NCBI RefSeq assembly: GCF_025398335.1
Contig: NZ_JAODOO010000002.1
Span: forward strand, 305,166-369,165
Direction of reading: 5' to 3'
DNA from: Clostridium sp. CX1
GTDB lineage: Bacteria > Bacillota > Clostridia > Clostridiales > Clostridiaceae
DNA length: 64,000 nucleotides
Made by a program: the position numbers and the translations under genes. The notes beneath the pieces are model-generated. The model had not been told where the DNA came from, did not search any database, and saw only the letters and a list, made by a program, of their open reading frames with translations. Below are positions 8,576 through 18,124 of this stretch, in pieces (position 1 is the first letter of the stretch; every line of letters begins with the position of its first letter).

Positions 8576-8922
8576 AATCTTCACCACCATTAATTTATTT
8601 TACAGTATTCATTAAGATGTTTTAGACTTTATCTTTACCATTAAAGATATTGTATCACTATACCTATAAACTTGCAATGCAAATTTATTCTATATTAAAA
8701 TTTATAATCTACAATATGATGTTATTATTTTCAAATGCTTATGTAAATATTCATAAATTGATAGCTTTTACTAATCCTCTATATTAATATTTGCCTCTCT
8801 AATGTATAATAATACTGTTAATGGCTTATAAGAACCTCCATACTATAAAACTATTAGCATTAAATTACAGCCAAGTTACTTAGTTGAAGTAAATATAAAT
8901 TAACGATGAAAGGTATGAAAAA
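8576..8922. other. AT-rich gap, promoter region of the DEAD-box helicase
   Basis: Nothing coding was seen. The gap holds the divergent promoters of the small minus-strand frame and of the helicase. It has several AT-rich boxes but no promoter pair I can call with confidence. Confidence 0.4.
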
Positions 8923-10032
8923 ATGAATTTTAACGAATTAGGAATAAGTGCAGATATTATAAACGTACTAAAGCACACAGGTATTACTACACCAACAGCA
9001 GTTCAACAGGACAGTATCATCCCTATTAAAGAAGGAAGAGATGTTATAGCAGAGGCACAAACTGGTACAGGGAAAACCCTTGCCTTTTTGATTCCTATTT
9101 TTGAAAATATATCACCTAAAGTAAACTCAGTTCAAGCATTGATTGTATCTCCAACAAGGGAGTTAGCTATTCAAATAACAGAACAAGCTATGAAACTTAA
9201 GGAGGCTAAAGATATAAATATATTAGCAGCCTATGGTGGTAAAGATATAGGTTCCCAGCTAAAAAAACTAAGTGGGAGCATTCACCTAATTATTGCCACT
9301 CCTGGTAGACTTTTAGATCATCTGGACAGAAAGACAGTAGATCTTACTAAGTTAAAAACCTTAGTGCTAGATGAAGCAGATCAAATGCTATTAATGGGTT
9401 TTAAAAACGAAGTAGAAGCTATTATAAAAGAGACTAACAAAAAGCGTCAGACACTGTGCTTCTCTGCCACTATGAATTCAGAGGTTAAAAAATTAGCTTA
9501 TAGATATATGAAGGACCCTTTAACAGTTACTGTAGAAAAAGAAGAAGTTACTCTTAGCAGTATTCAGCAACATGTTGTTGAAACTACAGACAGAAGAAAG
9601 CAAGATGCTTTATGCAAGGTTTTAGATGAGGATAATCCCTTTATGGCTATTATATTCTGCAGAACTAAAAGAAGAGTAGATGACCTTGAAATGGCTCTAC
9701 ATAGACGTGGATATAACTGTGAAAAATTGCATAGTGATATAATTCAGTCAAAACGTGAAAGAATCATGAAAGCCTTTAGAAACGCAGACATTCAATATTT
9801 AATAGCTACAGATGTGGCAGCTAGGGGTTTAGATATAAGCGGAGTGGGTCATATATACAATTATGATATTCCTGAAAGCGTAGAGTCATATATACATCGT
9901 ATTGGCAGAACTGGAAGAGCTGGAGAAAGTGGCTACACTTGTCTTTTCATAGATCCAAAGGATAAATTGACTTTAGAGGAGATAGAGAAGTCTATAAAAT
10001 TTAAAATTCCTAGAAGAGAGTTAGATTTATAA
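8923..10032 (+). CDS. DEAD-box RNA helicase (CshA/CshB-like)
   Basis: This is an ATP-dependent RNA helicase with a compact two-RecA core and almost no C-terminal extension (369 residues). Motifs in order: Q-motif TPTAVQQDSI (23-32), motif I AQTGTGKT (45-52), Ia PTRELA, Ib TPGRLLD, motif II DEAD (150-153), motif III SAT, motif IV IIFCRTKRRVD, motif V DVAARGLDI, motif VI HRIGRTGRAG. It lacks the RNA-binding domain that marks DbpA, and the basic tail of full-length CshA, so it is closest to a minimal CshB/RhlE-type enzyme. The likely role is mRNA unwinding or ribosome assembly in the cold. It is monocistronic, read away from a minus-strand neighbour. Confidence 0.93.
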   Translation: MNFNELGISADIINVLKHTGITTPTAVQQDSIIPIKEGRDVIAEAQTGTGKTLAFLIPIFENISPKVNSVQALIVSPTRELAIQITEQAMKLKEAKDINILAAYGGKDIGSQLKKLSGSIHLIIATPGRLLDHLDRKTVDLTKLKTLVLDEADQMLLMGFKNEVEAIIKETNKKRQTLCFSATMNSEVKKLAYRYMKDPLTVTVEKEEVTLSSIQQHVVETTDRRKQDALCKVLDEDNPFMAIIFCRTKRRVDDLEMALHRRGYNCEKLHSDIIQSKRERIMKAFRNADIQYLIATDVAARGLDISGVGHIYNYDIPESVESYIHRIGRTGRAGESGYTCLFIDPKDKLTLEEIEKSIKFKIPRRELDL

Positions 10033-10075
10033 GATTTATTTTCTGTAAGTCCATTTTTCAATAATAGCTTCAAAC

Positions 10076-10126
10076 AGAGAAAGGGCTTCTCTCTTATGTT
10101 TTCACACATTTTGAGACAGCCCCTCT
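10076..10126. terminator. imperfect hairpin between convergent genes
   Basis: AGAG-aaa-GGGCTtCTCTC pairs with GAGACAGCCCCTCT across a loop rich in T. It lies between the convergent helicase and PRPP synthetase genes. The arm AGAGGGGCTGTCTCA is echoed at 27714-27765. Confidence 0.5.
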
Positions 10127-10136
10127 AAACAACATT

Positions 10137-11246
10137 TTACTTGTTACTTAATAATTCCTCAATAACCCTAGTGGCATCTAAATAAGAAGATATAGATTTA
10201 TTATAGTTCAATTTATTTACAACCATTGCAATAAAGAAAGACATATCTACCTCTCTAAACCACTCCGCTTCCTTTACATGTGGAGGTATATAAGTCAGGT
10301 TTGTTGAATAAACCCTCTTTATTATTCCTTCTCTATAAAATCTCTCGAACTTTTCTATTCCTTCAGTAAAGAAAGCAAAGGTAGCTGCTACATAGACATT
10401 TTTTGCGTTACGCTTCTTAAGCTCTAAGGCAATGTCAAATACAGATTCCCCTGAGGCTATCATATCATCAACAATTAATACATCACAGCCTTCCACATCT
10501 CTTCCCATATACTCATGTTCTACAATAGGATTTTTACCATTTACAACTCTTGAGTGATCTCTTCTTTTATAAAATAAGCCTACGTCTACCCCTAATACAC
10601 TGGAATAGTAAATTGCCCTATCCATAGCACCGGTATCTGGACTTATAACTATCATCTTGTTCTTGTCTATCTCTAAATCTTCCTCATCCTTTATGAAAGT
10701 CTTAACTATATCGTAAGTAGGATACAGATTTTCGAAAGAAGTTAGTGTAATAGCATTTTGAACATTAGGATCATGAGCATCAAAGGTTATTATCTCATGT
10801 ACTCCTAGCCTTTCTAATTCCTGCAGAGCCATTGCACAATCAAGGGATTCTCTTCCTTTTCTTCTGTGCTGTCTTGATGCATATAGCAGGGGCATTATTA
10901 CCGTAATTCTTTCTGCCTTTCCTCTAATTGCAGAAATCGTTCTCTTAATATCTTGAAAGTGTTCATCTGGTCCCATGTGATTCATAAAACCAAACATTTT
11001 ATACTCTATACTATAATTTCCAACGTCACAAAGTATGTATACATCTTTTCCTCTTATAGACTCTTCTAATTTTATTTTTCCTTCACCATTAGAAAATCTT
11101 ATGTTCTCACTTTTAATTAAATAGGACTTATCTTCATCTCTTTTTTCTCTAATATGGTAATTTATTTTTTCTCCAAGTTCTCTACAGCTTTCTAATGCTA
11201 CTATACCTAATTCACCATTAAATAAAGGGTTTGTAATATTATCCAT
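10137..11246 (-). CDS. ribose-phosphate pyrophosphokinase-like protein, long form
   Basis: PRPP synthetase makes phosphoribosyl pyrophosphate from ribose 5-phosphate and ATP for nucleotide synthesis and salvage. This 369-residue version is about 50 residues longer than the usual enzyme. It has the tandem phosphoribosyltransferase folds: ATP-side MPLLYASRQHRRKGRESLDC, FDAHDPNVQNA with the metal-binding histidine, and the PRPP loop DVLIVDDMIASGES. The catalytic-loop region deviates from the standard RQDRK..REPITAK, so it may be the divergent paralog found in many Clostridia rather than the housekeeping copy. It lies beside the deo cluster, whose phosphopentomutase can provide ribose 5-phosphate, but a terminator separates them. 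The start at 11246 follows GAGGATTGAG. Confidence 0.8.
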   Translation of the reverse strand: MDNITNPLFNGELGIVALESCRELGEKINYHIREKRDEDKSYLIKSENIRFSNGEGKIKLEESIRGKDVYILCDVGNYSIEYKMFGFMNHMGPDEHFQDIKRTISAIRGKAERITVIMPLLYASRQHRRKGRESLDCAMALQELERLGVHEIITFDAHDPNVQNAITLTSFENLYPTYDIVKTFIKDEEDLEIDKNKMIVISPDTGAMDRAIYYSSVLGVDVGLFYKRRDHSRVVNGKNPIVEHEYMGRDVEGCDVLIVDDMIASGESVFDIALELKKRNAKNVYVAATFAFFTEGIEKFERFYREGIIKRVYSTNLTYIPPHVKEAEWFREVDMSFFIAMVVNKLNYNKSISSYLDATRVIEELLSNK

Positions 11247-11452
11247 CTCAATCCTCTTTTCTTAAAGTACTGCTATTTTCCTGTTATATTATAAGTTATC
11301 TTAGCTATTTATGTCTATACATAATTATATGTTTATGCAAGAAATTATACTGGATACCTGAATCTATATATTATTACATATTTATATAACAGGTTATCTT
11401 AGTTACCTATATCTGTAGGCTAGTATTAATTTAACTCCTTTAACCTATAAAA

Positions 11453-11487
11453 ATAAGCAGTAGGTTTTTTAAAGTCCTACTGCTTAT
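11453..11487 (-). terminator. terminator of the nupC-deoB-pdp operon
   Basis: AAGCAGTAGG and CCTACTGCTT pair over ten bases with a T-rich loop, 9 bases after the pdp stop codon. Confidence 0.8.
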
Positions 11488-11495
11488 AAATATGC

Positions 11496-12797
11496 TTATT
11501 CTGTAATTATTTTGTGGATTAACACTGGATTTACTGATTCACTGCTTATAGAAATGTTTGCATAAATCTTATCCATTACGCTTGCTACATCTTCACGATT
11601 TGAGTAAATAGTTACAAGGCTTTCTCCCTTTTCTACCTTGTCGCCTACTTTTTTACGTAACATTAATCCTACAGCTAAATCAATTTCATCTTCTTTTGTA
11701 GCTCTTCCTGCACCTAAAATCATAGCTGCCACACCGATTTCGTCAGCTACAATGTTAGAAACATATCCACTTTCCTTAGCTGGAACTTCAATTATATATT
11801 TTGCTTGTGGTAACTTTTCTGGACTGTCTACAACAGATGCATCTCCACCTTGGTTCTTTAAGAATACTTTGAACTTCTCTAAAGCTTTACCATTTTTCAT
11901 TACTTCAACAAGCATTTCTCTTGCTTCCTCTAATGTACTTGCCTTTTTAGCTAATACAACCATTTGGCTTCCAAGAGTTAAAACAAGTTCTGTTAAATCC
12001 TCTGGACCTTCTCCTTTTAAAGTATCAATAGCTTCTTTTACTTCAAGAGCGTTACCAATAGCAAATCCTAATGGCTGTGACATATCAGAAATTATTGCCA
12101 TAGTGTTTCTTCCTACGTTGTTACCTATTTTAACCATTGCACGAGCTAAAGCTTCTGCATCTTCATTAGTTTTCATAAATGCTCCTGCACCAGTTTTAAC
12201 GTCTAGTACTATAGCATCAGCTCCAGCTGCAATTTTTTTACTCATTATTGAACTTGCAATTAAAGGAATTGAGTTAACAGTTCCAGTTACGTCACGAAGT
12301 GCATATAACTTCTTATCTGCTGGAGTTAAGTTACCACTTTGACCAATTACAGCAACCTTATCACGGTTAACTAATTCAATAAACTGATCCTTAGTGATTT
12401 CTACATGGAAACCTTCAATAGCTTCTAACTTATCAATAGTTCCTCCAGTATGACCTAAACCACGACCAGACATCTTAGCTACTGGTACATCTAGTGCAGC
12501 TACAAGTGGTGCTAAAACAAGAGTTGTTGTATCACCAACACCGCCTGTTGAGTGCTTATCTACCTTTATACCTTCGATTGCTGATAAATCAATAGTTTCT
12601 CCAGAATTAACCATTGCCATTGTTAAATCTGCTCTTTCACGGTCATTCATATCTTGGAAGTATATAGCCATTGCTAAAGCACTTGCTTGATAATCAGGAA
12701 TTGTTCCTTTAGTATAGCCTTCTATGAAAAATTTGATTTCTTCTGTTGTTAATTCTTTTCCATCACGTTTTCTTGCAATTATGTCTACCATTCTCAT
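11496..12797 (-). CDS. pdp: pyrimidine-nucleoside phosphorylase
   Basis: Pdp splits uridine, thymidine and deoxyuridine with phosphate into base and (deoxy)ribose 1-phosphate. The 433 residues start [20 protein letters not shown], nearly the B. subtilis Pdp N-terminus. It shows the phosphate-binding loop [17 protein letters not shown] (residues about 81-97), the glycine-rich [12 protein letters not shown] and the [20 protein letters not shown] substrate region. It is last in the nupC-deoB-pdp run: 17 bases separate it from deoB, and a terminator follows. The SD is AAAGGTGGT. The length and phosphate loop match the broad pyrimidine enzyme, but strict thymidine specificity (DeoA) cannot be excluded from sequence alone. 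Confidence 0.96.
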   Translation of the reverse strand: MRMVDIIARKRDGKELTTEEIKFFIEGYTKGTIPDYQASALAMAIYFQDMNDRERADLTMAMVNSGETIDLSAIEGIKVDKHSTGGVGDTTTLVLAPLVAALDVPVAKMSGRGLGHTGGTIDKLEAIEGFHVEITKDQFIELVNRDKVAVIGQSGNLTPADKKLYALRDVTGTVNSIPLIASSIMSKKIAAGADAIVLDVKTGAGAFMKTNEDAEALARAMVKIGNNVGRNTMAIISDMSQPLGFAIGNALEVKEAIDTLKGEGPEDLTELVLTLGSQMVVLAKKASTLEEAREMLVEVMKNGKALEKFKVFLKNQGGDASVVDSPEKLPQAKYIIEVPAKESGYVSNIVADEIGVAAMILGAGRATKEDEIDLAVGLMLRKKVGDKVEKGESLVTIYSNREDVASVMDKIYANISISSESVNPVLIHKIITE

Positions 12798-12814
12798 TTT
12801 TTCATACCACCTTT

Positions 12815-13996
12815 TTATATTAATTTTTGTAAAAAGCTTTCGCCATACTTTGGCATTTGTATATTAAAGTTGTCTGAGATTGTTGCTCCTATATCAGCAA
12901 AGGCTTTACGTACCCCTAATTCCTTTCCTTCCTTAAATCTCTTGGAATAAGCAAGTAATGGTACAAACTCCCTTGTATGATCTGTTCCCTTGTAAGCTGG
13001 ATCATTTCCATGGTCTGCTGTAATTATAAGCAGATCATCTTCCTGTAATTTTTCAAAGACCTCTGGTAATCTTCCATCAAATTCCTCTAAAGCATCTCCG
13101 TAACCAATAGGATCACGACGATGTCCATAAGCCGCATCAAAATCTACTAAGTTAAGAAAACTGATGCCCTGGAAGTCTTCATCTAGTAAGGAAATAAATT
13201 TATCCATTCCATCCATGTTAGAAACAGTTTTAATTGATCTTGTTACACCTTCTCCATTAAATATATCTGAGATTTTTCCAAGAGCAATAGAATCTAAGTT
13301 AGCCTGCTGCAGATAATTCATTACTGTATCGCCAAAAGGCTTTAAAGCGTAGTCATGACGATTAGAAGTTCTCTTGAAAGTATCTACAGATCTTCCCACA
13401 AATGGTCTAGCAATAATTCTTCCAAGTGTATAAGGCTCTTCTAGAGTTATTTTACGGCAATACTCACAGATTTTATACAGCTCCTCTAAAGGTATAATTT
13501 CTTCATTGGCAGCTATTTGAAGTACTGAATCTGCAGAGGTATATACTATTAGTTCTCCTGTTTCAAGTTGTCTTTCACCAAATTCCTTTATAATCTCTGT
13601 TCCACTAGCTGGTTTATTGCCGATAACTTTTCTTCCAGAGAAAGTTTCTATTTTTTCGATTAATTCCTGAGGAAAACCATCTGGGAAAACACGGAAAGGT
13701 GTATCGATGTATAGGCCCATCATTTCCCAATGGCCAGTCATTGTGTCTTTTCCACAGGAAAGTTCCTGCATCTTTCCAAAGTAAGCCTTTGGATGAATAG
13801 CTTTTTCTACACCTTTAATGTCATGAATATTAGATAACCCTAACTCAGCCATATAAGGCATATTAAGTCCATTTTTAGCTTCAGCAATATGAGCTAATGT
13901 GTTGACACCTAAGTCATCAAATTCCTTTGAATCTGGTGACTCACCAATACCTACTGAATCCATAACAATGACATGTATCCTTTTAAAAGCTTTCAT
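12815..13996 (-). CDS. deoB: phosphopentomutase
   Basis: DeoB interconverts (deoxy)ribose 1-phosphate and 5-phosphate, joining the phosphorylases to DeoC and to the pentose phosphate pool. The 393-residue alkaline-phosphatase-superfamily enzyme has the metal-binding N-terminus [15 protein letters not shown], the phosphothreonine region [11 protein letters not shown], the lid GVTRSI, the [17 protein letters not shown] segment and the second metal site ITADHGNDP with a later [10 protein letters not shown]. All catalytic metal ligands appear present. It lies 24 bases after nupC and 17 before pdp, so the three are one transcript. Confidence 0.97.
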   Translation of the reverse strand: MKAFKRIHVIVMDSVGIGESPDSKEFDDLGVNTLAHIAEAKNGLNMPYMAELGLSNIHDIKGVEKAIHPKAYFGKMQELSCGKDTMTGHWEMMGLYIDTPFRVFPDGFPQELIEKIETFSGRKVIGNKPASGTEIIKEFGERQLETGELIVYTSADSVLQIAANEEIIPLEELYKICEYCRKITLEEPYTLGRIIARPFVGRSVDTFKRTSNRHDYALKPFGDTVMNYLQQANLDSIALGKISDIFNGEGVTRSIKTVSNMDGMDKFISLLDEDFQGISFLNLVDFDAAYGHRRDPIGYGDALEEFDGRLPEVFEKLQEDDLLIITADHGNDPAYKGTDHTREFVPLLAYSKRFKEGKELGVRKAFADIGATISDNFNIQMPKYGESFLQKLI

Positions 13997-14020
13997 TATT
14001 AATTCCTTCTTTCTTTTACT

Positions 14021-15247
14021 TTATACGATTAATCCAACAATAGTTGCTGTTAATACACTTACTAGAGTTGCACCATATAGTAATTTTAAACCAAAACGTG
14101 CAACTACGTTTCCTTGTTCTTCATGAAGTCCCTTTACTGCTCCTGCAATAATTCCTATAGATGAGAAGTTTGCGAAAGAAACTAAGAATACTGAAACAAT
14201 GGCTGTTGCTCTTGCTGATAACTGAATAGTTCCACCTGCTAATAGGTTCATTGCAACGAACTCGTTAGATACTAATTTAGTTGCCATTATGCTTGCTGCT
14301 CCTATTGACTCATTTAAAGGTACTCCCATTAAGAATGCAAATGGTGAGAATACATATCCCAGCATATCCTGGAATGAAATACCAAATATTCCTTTGAACA
14401 TTGTATTAACCATAGCTATTATTGCTACAAATCCAATTAACATAGCTGCAACTATAACTGCTACCTTGAAACCATCCATAATATATTCTCCAAGAACCTC
14501 GAAGAATGTTTGTTTCTGCTTAACTTGAGAATCACTTGTTATAGCAGCTTCTGCTAATGCTTGTTCTTGTTCAACTTCTAAAATATCTTCTTCATCTGTT
14601 ACAGTATATGGATTTATAATTGAAGCTATAATAAATCCACCAAATAGGTTTAATACTAATGCTGTTACAACATACTTAGGTTTTAAAAGAACCATATAAG
14701 ATCCTACGATTGACATAGATACTGTTGACATCGCTGAGGCACATAGAGTATATAGACGATGTTTTGGTAATAATCCAAGTTGTTTTTTAACTGATATAAA
14801 TACCTCTGATTGTCCAAGAATAGCTGATGCCACTGCATTATAAGATTCTAATTTACCCATTCCGTTTACTTTACTTAAAACTAGTCCAATATATTTAACT
14901 ATAAAAGGAAGTATCTTCCAGTGTTGTAAAATACCAATTAATGCTGAAATAAATACTATTGGTAAAAGAACACCGATAAAGAATGTAAACTGGTTATCAT
15001 TAACTATACCGCCAAATACAAAGTTTACACCTTCTGCGGCACATTTAAGTAATACTTCAAAGCCACTTGCTATACCACCTACTAAGATATTACCTGCTTC
15101 TGTATTTAATAGCGCAAATCCAAGTATGAATTGTAAAACAATCATTGTTACAATAGGTTTGTATTTTACATTTTTCTTATCGCTGCTGGCAATCCATGCA
15201 AGTCCTAGTGCAACAACTAAACCTATAATTCCTATAATATATTTCAT
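14021..15247 (-). CDS. nupC: concentrative nucleoside transporter NupC
   Basis: This is a 408-residue membrane protein of the CNT family that imports nucleosides with a cation. It begins with an N-terminal helix MKYIIGIIGLVVALGLAWIA. The family elements include GVLLPIVFISALIGILQHW, a GQSEVFISVKKQL segment in the first re-entrant hairpin, and LMGVPLNESIGAASIMATKL followed by NEFVAMNLL in the second. A positively charged loop and a glutamate-rich cytosolic stretch (DEEDILEVEQEQALAEAA) lie in the middle. It heads the nupC-deoB-pdp transcript with an AGGAGGAGC ribosome site. I see no separate DeoR operator in its 212-base upstream gap, so expression may depend on read-through from deoC past the weak hairpin there. 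Confidence 0.95.
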   Translation of the reverse strand: MKYIIGIIGLVVALGLAWIASSDKKNVKYKPIVTMIVLQFILGFALLNTEAGNILVGGIASGFEVLLKCAAEGVNFVFGGIVNDNQFTFFIGVLLPIVFISALIGILQHWKILPFIVKYIGLVLSKVNGMGKLESYNAVASAILGQSEVFISVKKQLGLLPKHRLYTLCASAMSTVSMSIVGSYMVLLKPKYVVTALVLNLFGGFIIASIINPYTVTDEEDILEVEQEQALAEAAITSDSQVKQKQTFFEVLGEYIMDGFKVAVIVAAMLIGFVAIIAMVNTMFKGIFGISFQDMLGYVFSPFAFLMGVPLNESIGAASIMATKLVSNEFVAMNLLAGGTIQLSARATAIVSVFLVSFANFSSIGIIAGAVKGLHEEQGNVVARFGLKLLYGATLVSVLTATIVGLIV

Positions 15248-15339
15248 TCAAATGCTCCTCCTTATAAACTATAAGTTTATTAATACCATATTATATAACG
15301 ATTACAGCTAAAAATTTTTATTCATATTTACTGATAAAA

Positions 15340-15406
15340 AAAATAAATTTTAACATCCAGCTTTGTATTTATACTCTAAAACCTTAGGTTGTCACAAAAC
15401 TGGATG
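15340..15406 (-). terminator. probable leaky terminator between deoC and nupC
   Basis: CATCCAG-c-TTTGT pairs with ACAAA-a-CTGGATG around a 27-base loop, followed on the minus strand by TTAAAATTTATTTTTTTT. The stem is imperfect, so part of the transcription may read through into nupC. Confidence 0.45.
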
Positions 15407-15459
15407 CTGCTCTTAGTAGTATTTATAAATAGCTATTTGTTATCTAAAGATTCCACTAC

Positions 15460-16107
15460 TTAATTTTCAGAAACGATAGCAATACTTGCGCTTGCACCGA
15501 TACGACTTGCACCAGCTTCTATCATTTGCATAGCTTCTTCTTTGTTATGAACACCACCGGAAGCTTTAACACCTATATTTTCACCTACTGTTTTACGCAT
15601 TAATCTAATATCTTCTACAGTAGCTCCACCTTTAGAGAATCCTGTTGATGTCTTTACAAAATCTGCACCTGCTTTTTTAGATAACTCACAAGCTCTTACT
15701 TTCTCCTCTTCTGTTAAAAGACAAGTTTCAATAATTACCTTTACTAAGGCTTTTCCCTTTGCCGCTTCAACAACAGCTCTGATATCTTCTTCTACATAAA
15801 CATCGTTTTTATCCTTTAACTCACCAATGTTTATAACCATGTCTACTTCTGTAGCACCATTTTTGATAGCATCCTTTGTTTCAAAAGCTTTTGTTTCAGT
15901 TGTACTAGCTCCTAGAGGGAATCCTATAACAGTACATACATCAACTCCAGTATCCTTTAGTCCTTCACTTGCTGTCTTAACCCAAACTGGATTTACACAA
16001 ACAGATGCAAATTTATATTCTCTTGCTTCCTCTATTAACTTAAGGATTTGCTCCTTTGTTGTATCCGGTTTCAACACAGTGTGATCAATCATCTTAGCAA
16101 TGTTCAT
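15460..16107 (-). CDS. deoC: deoxyribose-phosphate aldolase
   Basis: DeoC cleaves 2-deoxyribose 5-phosphate to glyceraldehyde 3-phosphate and acetaldehyde. The 215-residue TIM barrel starts [20 protein letters not shown]. It carries [10 protein letters not shown], the Schiff-base lysine in [12 protein letters not shown], the second active-site lysine in [20 protein letters not shown], and the phosphate-binding [12 protein letters not shown] and GASRIGAS. Nothing is missing. It is the first gene after a DeoR-type promoter and is followed by a weak terminator before nupC. Confidence 0.97.
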   Translation of the reverse strand: MNIAKMIDHTVLKPDTTKEQILKLIEEAREYKFASVCVNPVWVKTASEGLKDTGVDVCTVIGFPLGASTTETKAFETKDAIKNGATEVDMVINIGELKDKNDVYVEEDIRAVVEAAKGKALVKVIIETCLLTEEEKVRACELSKKAGADFVKTSTGFSKGGATVEDIRLMRKTVGENIGVKASGGVHNKEEAMQMIEAGASRIGASASIAIVSEN

Positions 16108-16143
16108 TTATATATCTCCCTTTCTTGTTTAAATTATAGTAAT

Positions 16144-16194
16144 ATAATAAAACCTTTTTGAACATTTGTAAAGTAATTAATGAAAATTTGTTCA
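16144..16194 (-). promoter_or_regulatory. DeoR-controlled promoter of deoC
   Basis: Minus-strand -35 TTTACA (16172-16167), 17-base spacer and -10 TATTAT (16149-16144). TGAACAAATTTTCA (16194-16181) resembles the B. subtilis DeoR palindrome ATTGAACAAAATTTCAAT, centred near -50. A second half-like element CAAATGTTCA overlaps the spacer. The geometry is the same as at cdd. Confidence 0.8.
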
Positions 16195-16251
16195 AAATAA
16201 TATTTTACAAATTATTCAATGATTTATAGATCTTTTAGTGGTAAAAAAGTA

Positions 16252-16307
16252 AAAGCATACTTTATTGTAACCTTTTATAAAGAAAAGGATTACAATAGTA
16301 TGCTTTA
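16252..16307 (-). terminator. cdd terminator
   Basis: A long hairpin with AAAGCATAC...ATTGTAA.CCTTTT paired to AAAAGGATTACAATAGTATGCTTT lies 14 bases after the cdd stop codon. It separates cdd from the deoC promoter. Confidence 0.85.
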
Positions 16308-16321
16308 AATTTAATATATCA

Positions 16322-16720
16322 TTACTTTTCCAGATCCTTCTTTGTGAAAGCCCCTGGTAAAATTTCCTCCAATGATTTAACTATAAATTCGTTTTCATTC
16401 TTTCCTAAGATTATTTTAACATCTTCTGAAGCAAATTCTGCTATTACCTGTCTGCATATGCCGCAAGGGTAAGTGTAGTCGTTTTCTACTCCTACTATAG
16501 CTATTGCTTTAATTTCTCTATGACCTTCTGACATTGCTTTAAATATTGCTGTTCTTTCTGCACAATTAGTTGCTCCATAGGATGCATTTTCTATGTTACA
16601 ACCTGTATATATTGTTCCATCTTCAGTTACTACTGCCGCTCCAACTTTAAAGTTAGAGTAAGGAACATAAGCATTCTTTCTTCCTTCAAAAGCCTTGGAA
16701 ACTAACATTTTGTAATCCAT
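16322..16720 (-). CDS. cdd: cytidine deaminase
   Basis: Cdd deaminates cytidine and deoxycytidine to uridine and deoxyuridine, the substrates of Pdp. The 132-residue protein is the homotetrameric type, with one zinc site: Cys53 and the proton-shuttling Glu55 in TNCAERTA, and Cys86/Cys89 in PCGICRQ. The FKVGAAV and GCNIENASYG motifs bind the nucleoside. It has its own DeoR-type promoter directly downstream of the deoR gene and its own terminator, so it can be a single-gene transcript. The start follows AAAAGGAG. Confidence 0.97.
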   Translation of the reverse strand: MDYKMLVSKAFEGRKNAYVPYSNFKVGAAVVTEDGTIYTGCNIENASYGATNCAERTAIFKAMSEGHREIKAIAIVGVENDYTYPCGICRQVIAEFASEDVKIILGKNENEFIVKSLEEILPGAFTKKDLEK

Positions 16721-16754
16721 ATCAATTACTCCTTTTCCTATTGATTATGATTTT

Positions 16755-16805
16755 ATAATAAAGGTTTTTTGCACATTTGTAAAGATATAAATGAAATTTT
16801 GTTCA
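16755..16805 (-). promoter_or_regulatory. DeoR-controlled promoter of cdd
   Basis: Minus-strand -35 TTTACA (16783-16778), 17-base spacer and -10 TATTAT (16760-16755). The palindrome core TGAACAAAATTTCA (16805-16792) is identical to the centre of the B. subtilis DeoR operator and sits at about -57 to -44. A half-site-like CAAATGTGCA lies in the spacer. Confidence 0.85.
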
Positions 16806-16809
16806 TCCT

Positions 16810-17745
16810 CTATTCTAAAAGCTTCTTTGCAGTGTATTGATCTGTAATTAAAATATTGGCATTTTTTCCTTCTAAGGCTCCTTTTATCGCTCTTACTTTA
16901 TATTTACCACCTGCTACTAGAATAGACTTTTCCTTTTGTTTAAGAGAATCTAAGGATATTCCTATAGTACGACTATTAATTTGTTCGCAACAGATTTGAC
17001 CTTTTTCATCGAAAAATCGAGCACAGATATCTCCTACGCTTTTTTGCTTTAATAATTCCTTCTCTTTTTCACTTAAGTAGCTTAAACGAAAAAGTAGTGC
17101 TTCATCATGAATTGCACCAACGGTAAAGATTGCTACATTTGCTTGAACTCCCATTTCCATAGTGTTTTTGATATGGCGGTCTTCCTCTACCAGTTGTTTT
17201 ACAGTGGCACTATCAAAAATTACTGGCAGCGGTAAGTATCTTGGTACTGCTTGAAAAGCTTCAGCGAAAAAAACTGTTGTTTCTGATGCATATGTGTTTT
17301 CTTCCGAATGACTGATACCTCCATTTAACTGAACTACTTCTACACCTTTAACATTTTGCGGAACAAGCCTTTTAGCCACTTCATACATAGTTGTTCCCCA
17401 ACTTACTCCAAGTATGTCTCCATTTTTTATAGTATCCTGTAAATATTCTGCTGCTTCCTTACTGATATATTCTCTTATAGAAATATGATCATCTGTTGGT
17501 GAAAAGACAACACGAACATCTCTTAGGTTGTATTTCTCCTTTAATTGATGAGCTAACTTGTCTAAATCAGCAAAGGGGTCCATAATATCAATCCTAACGT
17601 AACCCTTTTCTTTGGCGTATTGCAGAAGTCTTGATATAGTTGGCCTTGATATGCCAAGCTGCGTCGCAATTTGCTGCTGGCTATAATCTGATTGATAATA
17701 GAGTCTTGCTACTTCCACACTTAATTGTTGCTTTTCATTATCCAT
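16810..17745 (-). CDS. deoR: deoxyribonucleoside regulator DeoR, SorC family
   Basis: This 311-residue repressor belongs to the SorC family, like B. subtilis DeoR, and should be released from DNA by deoxyribose 5-phosphate. The N-terminal helix-turn-helix is YSQQQIATQLGISRPTISRL (about residues 25-44). The rest is the sugar-phosphate-binding domain with GVSWGTTMYEVAK, VVQLNGGI and FTVGAIH. It is the first gene of the cluster and lies just before the cdd operator-promoter. The start at 17745 is chosen because AGGAAGTGA precedes it at a good distance. A GTG three codons upstream is the alternative. Regulation of cdd and deoC is supported by the palindromes at 16792 and 16181. Confidence 0.93.
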   Translation of the reverse strand: MDNEKQQLSVEVARLYYQSDYSQQQIATQLGISRPTISRLLQYAKEKGYVRIDIMDPFADLDKLAHQLKEKYNLRDVRVVFSPTDDHISIREYISKEAAEYLQDTIKNGDILGVSWGTTMYEVAKRLVPQNVKGVEVVQLNGGISHSEENTYASETTVFFAEAFQAVPRYLPLPVIFDSATVKQLVEEDRHIKNTMEMGVQANVAIFTVGAIHDEALLFRLSYLSEKEKELLKQKSVGDICARFFDEKGQICCEQINSRTIGISLDSLKQKEKSILVAGGKYKVRAIKGALEGKNANILITDQYTAKKLLE

Positions 17746-18124
17746 AATTTTCACTTCCTATCCTTTTGCTATTTTCTAGAACTATTATATTGTGCTTTGC
17801 ATAATAAAGCAAAGTGTAAAGCAGTAATAATGATTACAAATTCTATTTCCACTATAGTTTAAAGCTTCTATAGACTTCTCTATCTATTTAGAGATCCCTT
17901 TTAATATTATACATAAAAATAACTAAATATAAAATTCATCTATTATTTTAAATTCATTATAACTTATAGTGATTTTTAATACAATTATTTACATCAGCAA
18001 CTTCACTTTTTAGAAAACATATATGTTAAAAAGTTAAATTATTCTTAATACAAAGCATTTTTACCTCTAGATATGATAAAATTTAAATGACAATACTATT
18101 AAATTAAGGAAATGAGGATGATTT
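17746..18124. other. AT-rich gap, divergent promoters of deoR and the AraC-family gene
   Basis: No gene was seen. The gap includes a small dyad CTTTGCataataaaGCAAAG near 17795 that could be a deoR promoter operator. The rest shows no structure I can defend. Confidence 0.4.

Noticed and set aside
11638..12342. A 234-residue plus-strand open frame inside pdp
   Set aside because: It is antisense to the well-supported pdp gene and has low-complexity Ser/Ala/Pro composition, as expected from reading a real gene backwards.
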